Shown piece by piece: positions 1 through 5,804 of a stretch of DNA of 8,483 nt. Where the stretch lies: contig CALFEA010000088.1 in assembly GCA_937950385.1 (NCBI GenBank), forward strand, positions 1-8,483. Reading direction: 5' to 3'. Origin of the DNA: an uncultured Altererythrobacter sp. (GTDB taxonomy: Bacteria > Pseudomonadota > Alphaproteobacteria > Sphingomonadales > Sphingomonadaceae). The notes under the pieces are model-generated. The model saw nothing but the letters and a program-made list of their open reading frames with translations, had not been told where the DNA came from and made no database searches. Numbering within the stretch: position 1 is the first letter of the stretch; each line of letters opens with the position of its first letter. A program made the position numbers and the translations under genes.

Positions 1-167
1 GCTGCGTTTTAAACAGACACCGCCCCGTGCCATTCAAAGTGAAATGGGACGGCATCCGCTATTCAGGGCGGTGTGCGCGATGCGGCAAGCCTATCCAGCG
101 CAAGTCACGCGGTGTTTGGAAATTGCGGGAAAGCGAAAGAAGCTCTGCTGGAGAGCCGCATTTATAA
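1..167 (+). CDS. Small zinc-ribbon-like protein, 3' end only
   Basis: The 5' end lies before the window; the reading frame enters with a Cys codon at 3-5 and runs 54 residues to TAA at 165-167. The visible part holds an N-terminal Cys, an RHRPVPF stretch, a WDGIRYSG segment, a CxxCGKPI knuckle (CARCGKPIQR) and a basic tail with VWKLRES. Small proteins with the pattern RHRP...WDG...G.C..CG..I.R...W are common in Sphingomonadales and are usually annotated as hypothetical; the CxxCG pair suggests a zinc-binding fold, but no function is known to me. The tail after the conserved Trp is serine- and glutamate-rich. It converges on the ABM gene of the opposite strand and the two stop regions overlap by 6 nt (162-167). 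The competing minus-strand frame through this stretch has no family signature. I am fairly sure it is coding, less sure of any role. Confidence 0.7.
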   Translation, partial: CVLNRHRPVPFKVKWDGIRYSGRCARCGKPIQRKSRGVWKLRESERSSAGEPHL

Positions 168-428
168 CGGCTTAGGATTGCTGGCTGTAAATTGCACAAG
201 ATCGCGGTCATGAATGCCAAGCCGCTCCCAATTGGCGCGCCATTCTTCCAAATGCTCAGACGCCATATGCTCCTCAAGCGCCTCTGCATCGCGCCATGCT
301 TCATTGACGCGGATCAGGCCCGGCTCCAGCATATCAGTGGCATAGGAATAGGCGAGGCAGCCATCTTCCTCCAAGCTCGCCTCGATCATTTCAGGCGGCA
401 GGCGGAATGTCCCGATGATGAGCAGCAT
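162..428 (-). CDS. ABM-fold monooxygenase-like protein (quinol monooxygenase family), helix 1 shortened
   Basis: Codes for 88 residues of the antibiotic-biosynthesis-monooxygenase (ABM) dimeric ferredoxin-like fold, a family of small cofactor-free or haem-handling oxygenases acting on quinols and related compounds. Visible marks are the first strand MLLIIGTFRLPPE, the GCLAYSYATD strand (residues 23-32), the LIRVNEAWRD strand (38-47), and the following helix with H54 and H59 and a W63. Relative to the family, the helix between PPE (11-13) and DGC (22-24) is only about 8 residues long, where about 20 are usual, so roughly 12-13 residues of helix 1 appear to be missing. Its ATG overlaps the stop of the upstream ABC ATPase gene (TAATG), so the two are probably co-translated. 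The substrate cannot be inferred. The fold call is solid; activity is uncertain because of the shortened helix. Confidence 0.85.
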   Translation of the reverse strand: MLLIIGTFRLPPEMIEASLEEDGCLAYSYATDMLEPGLIRVNEAWRDAEALEEHMASEHLEEWRANWERLGIHDRDLVQFTASNPKPL

Positions 429-1393
429 TAGGCCGGTTCTTCCGCATTGGCCGCTTTGGTCAATTGGAGGAACACATCCTCCAGATCAGCCTCGCGCGTG
501 GTGACATCCTCGACGACCAGGCCTTGATCTTGCAAAATGCCCAGCACTTGGCCTGCGGTTAGCTTATCCTTGTCATAGGTCACCTCAACCTCGCGCTGCC
601 CGGCCATGGTGACCTTGGTAAAAGCGTCATGGCTGGGCGCGGCGGTCAAATCCTTGCCGACAGTCACAGCGACGATTTTCTCGCGCGCCATATCAACCAG
701 TTCGCGGGTAGGTTTATTGGCGATGCATGTGCCGTGATTGATGATCGCAATGCGGTCACACAATTCCTCGGCCTCTTCCAGATAATGCGTGGTTAGGACG
801 ACAGTGACGCCGTCATTGTTGAGCTCTGTCACCAAATCCCAAAGCTGTTTGCGCAATTCAACATCGACGCCTGCGGTCGGCTCATCCAGCACGAGGATCG
901 GCGGGGAATGCACCATCGCTTTGGCAATCAGCAGGCGGCGTTTCATGCCGCCCGACAATGTACGCGCGTAAGCATCGCGTTTATCGGCGAGCCGCACGGC
1001 CTCCAGCAAAGCCTCGCTGCGGCGCAAATGTTTGGCCACGCCGTAAAAGCCAGCTTGGTTTTCAAGCACTTCAAACGGGGTGAAAAAGGGATCAAACACG
1101 ATTTCCTGCGGGACAATGCCAATCGCACGCTTGGCATTGCGGCGCTGGGCATCGATATCAAAGCCCCAAATCTCCGCGCTGCCGCTGGTCTTATTCACCA
1201 GCCCGGCCAAGATATTGATGATCGTCGATTTGCCTGCGCCATTGGGGCCGAGCAGGCCGAAAATCCCGCCTTGCGGCACGTCAAAACTAACGCCGTTCAA
1301 TGCCAATTTGCCCTCGCCGCCATCAGGGGCTGCATAGCGTTTGACCATATCGCGGATGGAAATTGCGGGCGAGTTGTCAGTTTCAGTTGCCAT
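428..1393 (-). CDS. ABC transporter ATP-binding protein (ABC-2 exporter type)
   Basis: A 321-residue cytoplasmic nucleotide-binding subunit of the CcmA/DrrA/NodI type, which normally powers an ABC-2 membrane permease exporting lipids, polysaccharide or drugs. All catalytic motifs are present: Walker A GPNGAGKST (49-57), Q-loop Q96, signature LSGGM (146-150), Walker B ILVLDEP (166-172), D-loop (AGVD, 174-177) and switch H203. A C-terminal accessory domain (about 235-310) ends in the ADLEDVFLQLT motif typical of this subfamily. The frame stays open upstream to a TTG at 1489, but the ATG at 1391-1393 is preferred because the conserved domain begins about 10 residues later and the extra 32 residues are unlike the family; no strong Shine-Dalgarno is seen at either. 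The usual partner permease is not adjacent on either side. The downstream ABM gene overlaps by one base. The gene is divergent from the CHCC zinc-finger gene, so a promoter should lie within 1394-1541. Confidence 0.93.
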   Translation of the reverse strand: MATETDNSPAISIRDMVKRYAAPDGGEGKLALNGVSFDVPQGGIFGLLGPNGAGKSTIINILAGLVNKTSGSAEIWGFDIDAQRRNAKRAIGIVPQEIVFDPFFTPFEVLENQAGFYGVAKHLRRSEALLEAVRLADKRDAYARTLSGGMKRRLLIAKAMVHSPPILVLDEPTAGVDVELRKQLWDLVTELNNDGVTVVLTTHYLEEAEELCDRIAIINHGTCIANKPTRELVDMAREKIVAVTVGKDLTAAPSHDAFTKVTMAGQREVEVTYDKDKLTAGQVLGILQDQGLVVEDVTTREADLEDVFLQLTKAANAEEPA

Positions 1394-1541
1394 AGGAAAC
1401 GCTTTAACCGCGCAAGCGTCCGGTGCAAGTATGAAGCGCAATTGGCCGCAACCCCTCTTGGCGCTCTGCAGGCAGTGTTCGATTGGCAATAGGCGTAAAC
1501 AGCGATTGAAAAGCGCGCAGCAGCAGCCTATCGGCTAATGC
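1394..1541. promoter_or_regulatory. Divergent intergenic region between ABC ATPase and zinc-finger genes
   Basis: These 148 bases separate two start codons pointing away from each other, so they should carry the promoters for both directions. I see no convincing -35/-10 pair, no strong ribosome binding site before either ATG and no palindromic operator. The open frames that cross it are tails of antisense frames or the 5' extension of the ATPase frame to TTG 1489. Confidence 0.4.
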
Positions 1542-1760
1542 ATGAGCGACGAGCAAAACCCCATTTCCCCAGAGACCGTATTGGTCACCAGCAAACGCGT
1601 GAGCTGTGATGGCTCAAGCGATATTAGAGGCGGCGAGAATTACCGCCCCGCAGCCCTTGGCCATCCGCGCGTATTCCTTGAGATTGACGAGAGCGGATTT
1701 GTAGAATGCGGCTATTGCGACAAACGCTTTGTCTTAAAGGGCGGCCCGGCAGACGTTTGA
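1542..1760 (+). CDS. CHCC-type zinc-finger protein (zf-CHCC, NDUFS6-like)
   Basis: A 72-residue protein whose second half is the zf-CHCC domain: VSCDG with C22, [10 protein letters not shown] with H41, and [12 protein letters not shown] with C56 and C59. These four residues are the expected zinc ligands. The family is related to the mitochondrial complex I accessory subunit NDUFS6 and is widespread in alphaproteobacteria as a very short free-standing protein; a link to complex I assembly is family knowledge, not something this locus shows. The ATG at 1542 is chosen because it gives the usual N-terminal extension of about 20 residues. An overlapping out-of-frame ATG at 1538 and the lack of a clear Shine-Dalgarno leave some doubt about the start. 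It heads a run of three same-strand genes; the next begins 86 bases later. Confidence 0.92.
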   Translation: MSDEQNPISPETVLVTSKRVSCDGSSDIRGGENYRPAALGHPRVFLEIDESGFVECGYCDKRFVLKGGPADV

Positions 1761-1822
1761 GCCTCGAAGCTGGTCATGACCGGTTCAGGATACAGTGTTA
1801 CACTTTTTCACGCGGGTCACAT

Positions 1823-1838
1823 ATTGTGGAATTGTGGA
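1823..1838 (+). repeat. Tandem 8-bp direct repeat upstream of the secreted-protein gene
   Basis: ATTGTGGA occurs twice head to tail (1823-1830 and 1831-1838). The second copy runs into the Shine-Dalgarno of the gene starting at 1847. It may be chance; if functional, the first copy could affect ribosome loading or bind a regulator. Confidence 0.4.
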
Positions 1839-1840
1839 GA
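1836..1840 (+). promoter_or_regulatory. Ribosome binding site that decides the start at 1847
   Basis: GGAGA lies 6 nt before the ATG at 1847. This supports that start over the upstream extension of the same frame to 1706, which would overlap the zinc-finger gene and place the signal peptide internally. Confidence 0.75.
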
Positions 1841-1846
1841 AAAAAT

Positions 1847-2281
1847 ATGCAAATTGTTAAAAGCATCGCCATTGCCGCTTGCGCAATGGCCCTATCTGCC
1901 CCCGCTGCCGTGATCGCCGAAGAGCGCGATAGCGCGGACACTCAAACGGAACTGAGCAAGGGCGATGTTCGCCTCGCCAAATTGCTCGATGGCCGCGAAG
2001 CTGGTGAACCGGTTAGCTGCATTCGCTTTCGCAAAAATGACCGGCTGCAAGTCATTGATGACACAGCCATCGTATATGGCCGCGGCAAGACAATCTATGT
2101 CAATTACACGAAGCGCCCCGATCGCATTGATGACCGCGATGTCATGGTCACGCGCCGCTTTGGTTCGCAAGTTTGCAAAACCGATATTGTCACCACGATC
2201 GACAATATGACCGGCATCTATTCGGGCAATATCTTTCTTGCGGAATTCATTCCTTACACCCGCGTGAAAAAAGACAGCTGA
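1847..2281 (+). CDS. Conserved secreted protein with two cysteines
   Basis: A 144-residue protein with a classic Sec signal peptide: MQIVK basic start, hydrophobic core (residues 7-22) and an A-x-A-type site around VIA/EE, so the mature protein would begin near residue 25 and be periplasmic or exported. The mature part contains SKGDVRLAKLLDGREAGEPVSCIR, a VYGRGKTIYVN strand and RRFGSQVCKTDIVTT. C58 and C110 are the only mature cysteines and could form a disulfide. The order RLAKLL-GR-AGEPVSCIR...RRFGSQ-C is a recurrent Sphingomonadales protein of unknown function as I recall it. The start is fixed by the signal peptide and a GGAGA site. Its TGA stop directly abuts the TTG start of the DUF924 gene, so the two are probably translationally coupled. 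No enzyme motif is visible. Confidence 0.88.
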   Translation: MQIVKSIAIAACAMALSAPAAVIAEERDSADTQTELSKGDVRLAKLLDGREAGEPVSCIRFRKNDRLQVIDDTAIVYGRGKTIYVNYTKRPDRIDDRDVMVTRRFGSQVCKTDIVTTIDNMTGIYSGNIFLAEFIPYTRVKKDS

Positions 2282-2842
2282 TTGAGCGCGGCGGCTGAAA
2301 ATACGCCGCAATGGGCGCGTGCCCTTCTGGATATTTGGTTCCAGCAATTGGGGCCGCCAGACTGGTTTAAGAGCAGCGACAAAGTCGACGTGCTCTTGCG
2401 TTCACAATTTGAAGATGAATTGGCGCGGCAGGGCAAATTTCCTGCCGCGCATTTTTTGGGTGATGCGGAGACAGCGCGCGCTGCGATCCTGCTGTTTGAT
2501 CAAGTGTCACGCAATATCCACCGAGGCACGCCATTGGCCTTTGCGAGTGACGCGCTCGCACTGGAAATCGCAAAAACTGTGATCGCGAAAGCTTGGGACG
2601 AAGGGCTATCTGACGATGCCCGGCAATTTGTCGCCATGCCCTTGATGCATAGCGAAAGCTTGGCCGATCAAGACTCCAGCCTTGCCTATTTCACCAAGCA
2701 TTTGCCCGACAATGTGCCCTTTGCACGCGAGCACCGCGATGCCATTGCCCGCTTTGGCCGCTTCCCGCACCGCAATGCAATATTGGGGCGGGAAACGACG
2801 CAAGCTGAGGCAAAGGCAATCGCCGATGGGATGAAGTGGTAG
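2282..2842 (+). CDS. DUF924 family protein
   Basis: A 186-residue cytoplasmic, largely helical protein of the DUF924 family, whose biochemical role is not established. Family hallmarks in order: WARALLDIWF (11-20), the LLFDQVSRN motif (71-78; the family more often has FDQFPRN), RGTPLAFASDALAL (81-94), MPLMHSESLADQ (119-130; the family usually has LPFEHSE) and HRDAIARFGRFPHRNAILGR (151-170). Length is usual. The start is TTG at 2282, the base right after the TGA of the upstream gene; no in-frame ATG or GTG comes early enough to retain the first conserved helix, so the rare start and coupling are likely. A weak purine tract at the end of the upstream gene may act as ribosome binding site. It converges on the FMN enzyme gene, leaving only one base between the two stops. 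Confidence 0.93.
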   Translation: MSAAAENTPQWARALLDIWFQQLGPPDWFKSSDKVDVLLRSQFEDELARQGKFPAAHFLGDAETARAAILLFDQVSRNIHRGTPLAFASDALALEIAKTVIAKAWDEGLSDDARQFVAMPLMHSESLADQDSSLAYFTKHLPDNVPFAREHRDAIARFGRFPHRNAILGRETTQAEAKAIADGMKW

Positions 2843-2843
2843 C

Positions 2844-3815
2844 TTAAGCCGCCATACCGTTCATACGGCCGAGAATTGCATCGGCTTCCGACATGATACC
2901 GTCGATCAATTCCTGACAGGTTGGAATGTCATTGATCAGGCCTGCAACCATGCCGCAGCTCCACGCGCCAGCATCCATTTCGCCTTCCATCATAATCCGC
3001 GGATAGACGCCGGCGACTTGCTCGATTACGTCTTCGAATTTGAGGTCAGCGCCCTTTTCTTTCTCAATTTTGAGCAATTCTTCGACCGCATCATTGGTCA
3101 TAACGCGTTCCGTATTGCGCAGCGGGCGCATCACAAGGCGTGTGTCCAATTCGGAGGCTGCAACAATCGCCTTCTTCACATTTTCGTGAACCGGCGCTTC
3201 TTTGGTTGCGATAAAGCGCGTGCCCATATTCATGCCCTGCGCGCCCATGGCGAGCGATGCCACAAGTGAACGTCCATCGGCCATGCCGCCCGATGATACG
3301 AAGGGAATTTCCAGCTCATCGGCTGCGCGCGGGAGCAGGATGAAGTTGGGAATATCGTCTTCGCCCGGGTGGCCGCCGCATTCAAAACCATCAACCGACA
3401 CTGCATCGCAGCCAATGCTCTGCGCTTTCAATGCGTGGCGCACTGCGGTGCATTTGTGGATCACTTTAATGCCCGCATCTTTCAAATAAGGCAGGACTGC
3501 GACCGGATTATTGCCAGCGGTTTCAACCACGGTCACGCCGCCATCGATAATCGCTTTGATGATCGCGGGATAATCCGGCGCGTTGACTGTCGGCAAGAAT
3601 GTGACGTTCACACCAATCGGCTTGTCTGTCATATCCTTGCAGCGCGCGATTTCATTGGCGAGATCAGCCGGCGTTTTTTGCGTCAGCGCAGTGATAATCC
3701 CAAGCCCGCCCGCATTGGAAACGGCCGCTGCCATTTCGGCAAATCCGACATAATGCATGCCGCCTTGAATGATGGGATGCTGGATGCCGAACATTTCGGT
3801 GATGGCGGTTTTCAT
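2844..3815 (-). CDS. FMN-dependent NADH:quinone reductase, PA1024 type (often labelled nitronate monooxygenase)
   Basis: A 323-residue TIM-barrel FMN protein. Motifs: HPIIQGGM (13-20), NAGGLG (34-39), KPIGVNVT (65-72), VETAGN (97-102), KVIHKCTAVRHALKA (117-131), VDGFECGGHPGEDD (141-154) with H149, SGGMADG (175-181) and MGTRF (197-201) for FMN phosphate binding. Such genes are routinely called nitronate monooxygenase or 2-nitropropane dioxygenase. However, the HKCTAVRHALKA and DGFEC-GHPGEDD segments match, from memory, Pseudomonas aeruginosa PA1024, which was shown to be an NADH:quinone reductase rather than a nitronate oxidase. The reaction would be two-electron quinone reduction by NADH in the cytoplasm. 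Start at ATG 3813-3815 is supported by an AAGAGGA site 10 nt upstream and by the family N-terminus. Monocistronic; its own promoter should lie in 3816-3954. Confidence 0.9.
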   Translation of the reverse strand: MKTAITEMFGIQHPIIQGGMHYVGFAEMAAAVSNAGGLGIITALTQKTPADLANEIARCKDMTDKPIGVNVTFLPTVNAPDYPAIIKAIIDGGVTVVETAGNNPVAVLPYLKDAGIKVIHKCTAVRHALKAQSIGCDAVSVDGFECGGHPGEDDIPNFILLPRAADELEIPFVSSGGMADGRSLVASLAMGAQGMNMGTRFIATKEAPVHENVKKAIVAASELDTRLVMRPLRNTERVMTNDAVEELLKIEKEKGADLKFEDVIEQVAGVYPRIMMEGEMDAGAWSCGMVAGLINDIPTCQELIDGIMSEADAILGRMNGMAA

Positions 3816-3825
3816 GGGCGCTTAT

Positions 3826-3832
3826 TCCTCTT
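3826..3832 (-). promoter_or_regulatory. Ribosome binding site of the FMN enzyme gene
   Basis: AAGAGGA on the minus strand ends 10 nt before the ATG at 3815. Spacing is a little long but the match to the anti-Shine-Dalgarno is good. Confidence 0.6.
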
Positions 3833-3875
3833 AAATGGTGACCAATTACTAACATAAGTCGCGCAGATTTACCGA

Positions 3876-3885
3876 GCTTGCAAGC
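3876..3885. promoter_or_regulatory. Perfect 10-bp palindrome upstream of the FMN enzyme gene, possible operator
   Basis: GCTTGCAAGC is identical on both strands and sits 61-70 bases upstream of the start at 3815, where a regulator could act on that promoter. No second copy is seen in the gap, so this is only suggestive. Confidence 0.25.
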
Positions 3886-3895
3886 GCCATTTTAT

Positions 3896-3926
3896 CAGGC
3901 CCGCAGGCCGTAACGTCACGGACCTG
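3896..3926 (-). terminator. Possible hairpin downstream of the 262-residue protein gene
   Basis: CAGGCCCG (3896-3903) pairs with CGGACCTG (3919-3926) in 7 of 8 positions around a 15-nt loop, 29 bases past the stop of the minus-strand gene. There is no T-run after the stem on the minus strand, so it is not a classic intrinsic terminator. Confidence 0.3.
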
Positions 3927-3954
3927 CTACCGGTACATCATCGCCGCACCGCAA

Positions 3955-4743
3955 TTATCCTTTGGGCTTCAGAAGCGTCGCGGGGCGGATTCGCTGCGCC
4001 TCGCCAAACAGCGAATAGGTCTTATTCACATAGTTCGACACATCGGTAATGCTGTCGAGATAGCTTTTAAGCTCATCGGTCATTTCCTGCTCCACCAGCC
4101 GGACATGCGCCGCCGGATTTTCCGTCTCAAAATGCACATAGAACCACGGATCACCGCGTTTCAGCACCAATGGCTGTTCCAGATCATACCATTCAAATGC
4201 CCATGCCATCGGGCGCGGCCAAATGTGCACAGGGTACCGACCGCCCATTTGCAGGCCCGGGCGCTGCTGCGGGAAATAATGCAAATGCGGCGCGGTTTGG
4301 ACGATATAGCACGGCTCATCGGCAACAAAGACATAGGGCGCGGTGAATTGAATGATCGGGCGTTCTGGGTGACGCCACTCAGACGGCGGCTGCACTTGGA
4401 ACAGATTTGCGCGGCCTTGCGGACGCATGGCAGAGCCCTCGCCATCTGCGTCGGTTAGCTGCAATTGGCCGTTGGATTGGCGCTTAAACGCGAGCGTCAA
4501 ATCCACCGGGCACGGCACCACGAAATGCCGCCGGTCAAAATCAATGGCAGCGGGGCAGGCTTGGATGCTCTTGCCGCTGGTTGCCTTGGGATCAGAGCGG
4601 GAGAAGCTTTTGGGCGGCGCCCAGATCGCATCGCTGCCCTTATCAAAACGCACCGTCCAACCAACCGTAACGCTGCGTTTTTTGCCGCGTGTCTCTGCTT
4701 CTGCTGCGCCAGCATCATCTGCAAAATATTCGTCCCAGCTCAT
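3955..4743 (-). CDS. Conserved hypothetical protein, 262 residues
   Basis: I do not recognise a named family with confidence. The protein has no signal peptide or membrane segment and is rich in aromatic residues and prolines, suggesting a beta-rich soluble fold. Landmarks: MSWDEYF start, VTVGWTVRFD (25-34), IWAPPKSF (40-47), HFVVPCPVDLTLAF (73-86), a low-complexity acidic turn LTDADGEGS (96-104), APYVFVADEPCYIVQTAP (135-152), PRPMAWAFEWYDLEQPLVLKRGDPWFYVHFE (177-206), and a helical C-terminus (about 215-262) ending in LLKPK. The W-x(3)-W followed by basic-G-x-P pattern is loosely reminiscent of DUF6065 proteins, but this is recollection only. ATG 4741-4743 is chosen because the 36-residue extension to 4851 would run into the hydrolase gene and is unlike the rest. 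It lies 35 bases downstream of that gene on the same strand and is probably co-transcribed with it. Confidence 0.8.
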   Translation of the reverse strand: MSWDEYFADDAGAAEAETRGKKRSVTVGWTVRFDKGSDAIWAPPKSFSRSDPKATSGKSIQACPAAIDFDRRHFVVPCPVDLTLAFKRQSNGQLQLTDADGEGSAMRPQGRANLFQVQPPSEWRHPERPIIQFTAPYVFVADEPCYIVQTAPHLHYFPQQRPGLQMGGRYPVHIWPRPMAWAFEWYDLEQPLVLKRGDPWFYVHFETENPAAHVRLVEQEMTDELKSYLDSITDVSNYVNKTYSLFGEAQRIRPATLLKPKG

Positions 4744-4778
4744 GCGTCTCGCCCTATATCTATTCGGTAATGGTATGA

Positions 4779-5303
4779 TTAGCCTGTGCTTGCAGCTTTG
4801 CGAAGACCCCATCCTGTCATAGCCAGCGCAATGCAAGGCAGCCAAATCCACTTGGCCTCCGACACAAGCGTAACCACGCCGCGCGCAGAGAAGAAATCCG
4901 CACCAATCGGCGAGACACGCACCGGCGTATAAGGCGCAAAGATGCGGGCATTATCAAACGGCCAAAACAATGCCGCGCCCAACCCGCCGCTGGTGAGTGT
5001 ATCGAGCAATCCGTGGCTCGCCATCGCGAATGTGAGGAACAGGAACGCTCCAATACTGCGCGCCTCTTTCCATATTGCGCTAAGAATTGCAGCGCAGATC
5101 GCGGCAAAAGCAATCGCATGCGTCGCGCCTCTATGGCCCCAAGTGTCGGCATATTCGATCCCAAGCGCAAAGCCGATCACATCGGCATCAGGAGCCATGG
5201 CAAACGCAGCGCCAGTTATCGCCAGCATGGGAGATATCCGCCCACGCCCCGCCGCTGCGGCTATGGCCAGCGGGATGATCGCATGGGTCATGATTGTGGG
5301 CAT
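4779..5303 (-). CDS. Inner-membrane metal-dependent hydrolase, DUF457/YdjM family
   Basis: A 174-residue polytopic membrane protein of the YdjM/LexA-regulated hydrolase family. Likely metal ligands are spread as in the family: MPTIMTH with H7, MAPDADVIGF with D39 and D41, WGHRGATH with H57 and H62, ASHGLLD with H97 and D101, and a WPFDNARIFAP segment (114-124). Hydrophobic stretches around 8-20, 25-48, 63-78, 84-100 and 153-166 are consistent with four or five membrane spans. The substrate is unknown; family members are linked to membrane lipid or envelope stress by annotation only. The start is ATG 5301-5303, matching the usual MPTI-THA N-terminus, rather than the internal ATG four codons later. 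No clear Shine-Dalgarno. It leads a probable two-gene operon with the 262-residue protein, 35 bases downstream. Confidence 0.9.
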   Translation of the reverse strand: MPTIMTHAIIPLAIAAAAGRGRISPMLAITGAAFAMAPDADVIGFALGIEYADTWGHRGATHAIAFAAICAAILSAIWKEARSIGAFLFLTFAMASHGLLDTLTSGGLGAALFWPFDNARIFAPYTPVRVSPIGADFFSARGVVTLVSEAKWIWLPCIALAMTGWGLRKAASTG

Positions 5304-5410
5304 GGGTCTATGATGACTCTAGTTTGTTGTAAGCAATCAGCTTTACATCTTTTGCGACAGATTTGGTCGAATTATAGTTGCCAGCCGTCTTGCAAGCCTG
5401 CATTCTTAAA

Positions 5411-5497
5411 TGGCTGGGGGAAGGTAAGCGTCCTAATCAAGGCCTTGTGGAAGGGCCAGATTGCTTTCCGGCGCGTCCGCTTACGTTCCCCCACGCA
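5411..5497. repeat. Imperfect 20-bp inverted repeat enclosing a smaller hairpin
   Basis: The left arm (5411-5430) and right arm (5478-5497) are reverse complements at 17 of 20 positions, with 14 of 15 in the core: GGGGGAAGGTAAGCG at 5416-5430 against CGCTTACGTTCCCCC at 5478-5492. The 47-nt spacer contains a second hairpin, GGCCTT (5441-5446), loop GTGG, AAGGGCC (5451-5457) with one bulged G. The shape fits either a folded RNA or the ends of a tiny foldback element. No flanking target duplication is evident and orientation is unknown. Confidence 0.6.
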
Positions 5498-5657
5498 ACT
5501 TGAGTTTGGTGCTCGTTTGCGTTGCCAAACTTGTATCACCTGAATTGATCTTCAGGCGAAATACTTTTCCCGCACCTACCCACATGATGCCTGCGGATAG
5601 CTGGGCGATTTCCTGTAGGTTGGATGCAGTCGGATTCGAGCGCAAGTGGGTAAACGC
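5481..5657 (-). pseudogene. Possible gene remnant or tiny ORF (58 open codons)
   Basis: Between an upstream in-frame TAG (5658-5660) and TAA (5481-5483) this minus-strand frame reads like a plausible protein, with segments such as NLQEIAQLSAGIMWVGAGKV and FRLKINSGDTSLAT. The only possible starts are a TTG at 5643-5645 (54 residues, no Shine-Dalgarno) or an internal ATG leaving about 33 residues. The lack of a proper start suggests a decayed 3' end of a larger gene, but I recognise no family. The stop codon falls inside the right arm of the inverted repeat 5411-5497, so the end of the frame may have been created by that sequence. It could equally be chance. Confidence 0.25.
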
Positions 5658-5714
5658 CTATTAATTGTAACTTGCTGTTCACAAATGCAGGTGTATTGCC
5701 TGACTAACTCACTG

Positions 5715-5739
5715 CGACGCGTGGGGAAAGCTCGCGTCG
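5715..5739. repeat. Perfect 7-bp dyad with 11-nt loop
   Basis: CGACGCG (5715-5721) and CGCGTCG (5733-5739) are perfect reverse complements around an 11-nt loop. No T-run follows closely on either strand. It could be a stem-loop or a regulator site; no neighbouring start codon helps to decide. Confidence 0.4.
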
Positions 5740-5804
5740 TCACATGCGCAACCCCAAAAATGAGTCTGCGTAAAAATTTTGTTTTGGGATAAGCGCCTTT
5801 CATG

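Noticed and set aside
908..1492. Long plus-strand open frame opposite the ABC ATPase
   Set aside because: It is the antisense shadow of a gene with every ATPase motif intact; its product has no recognisable domain.
3369..3857. 162-codon plus-strand frame opposite the FMN enzyme gene
   Set aside because: Antisense shadow rich in His, Arg and Ile; the minus-strand gene has the full set of family motifs.
4427..4822. Plus-strand frames opposite the 262-residue protein
   Set aside because: No motifs or ribosome binding site. The minus frame has consistent conserved-looking segments and an operon position.
5013..5543. 176-codon plus-strand frame opposite the DUF457 hydrolase and running into the gap
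   Set aside because: Mostly antisense of the hydrolase; the part beyond 5304 has no protein-like features.
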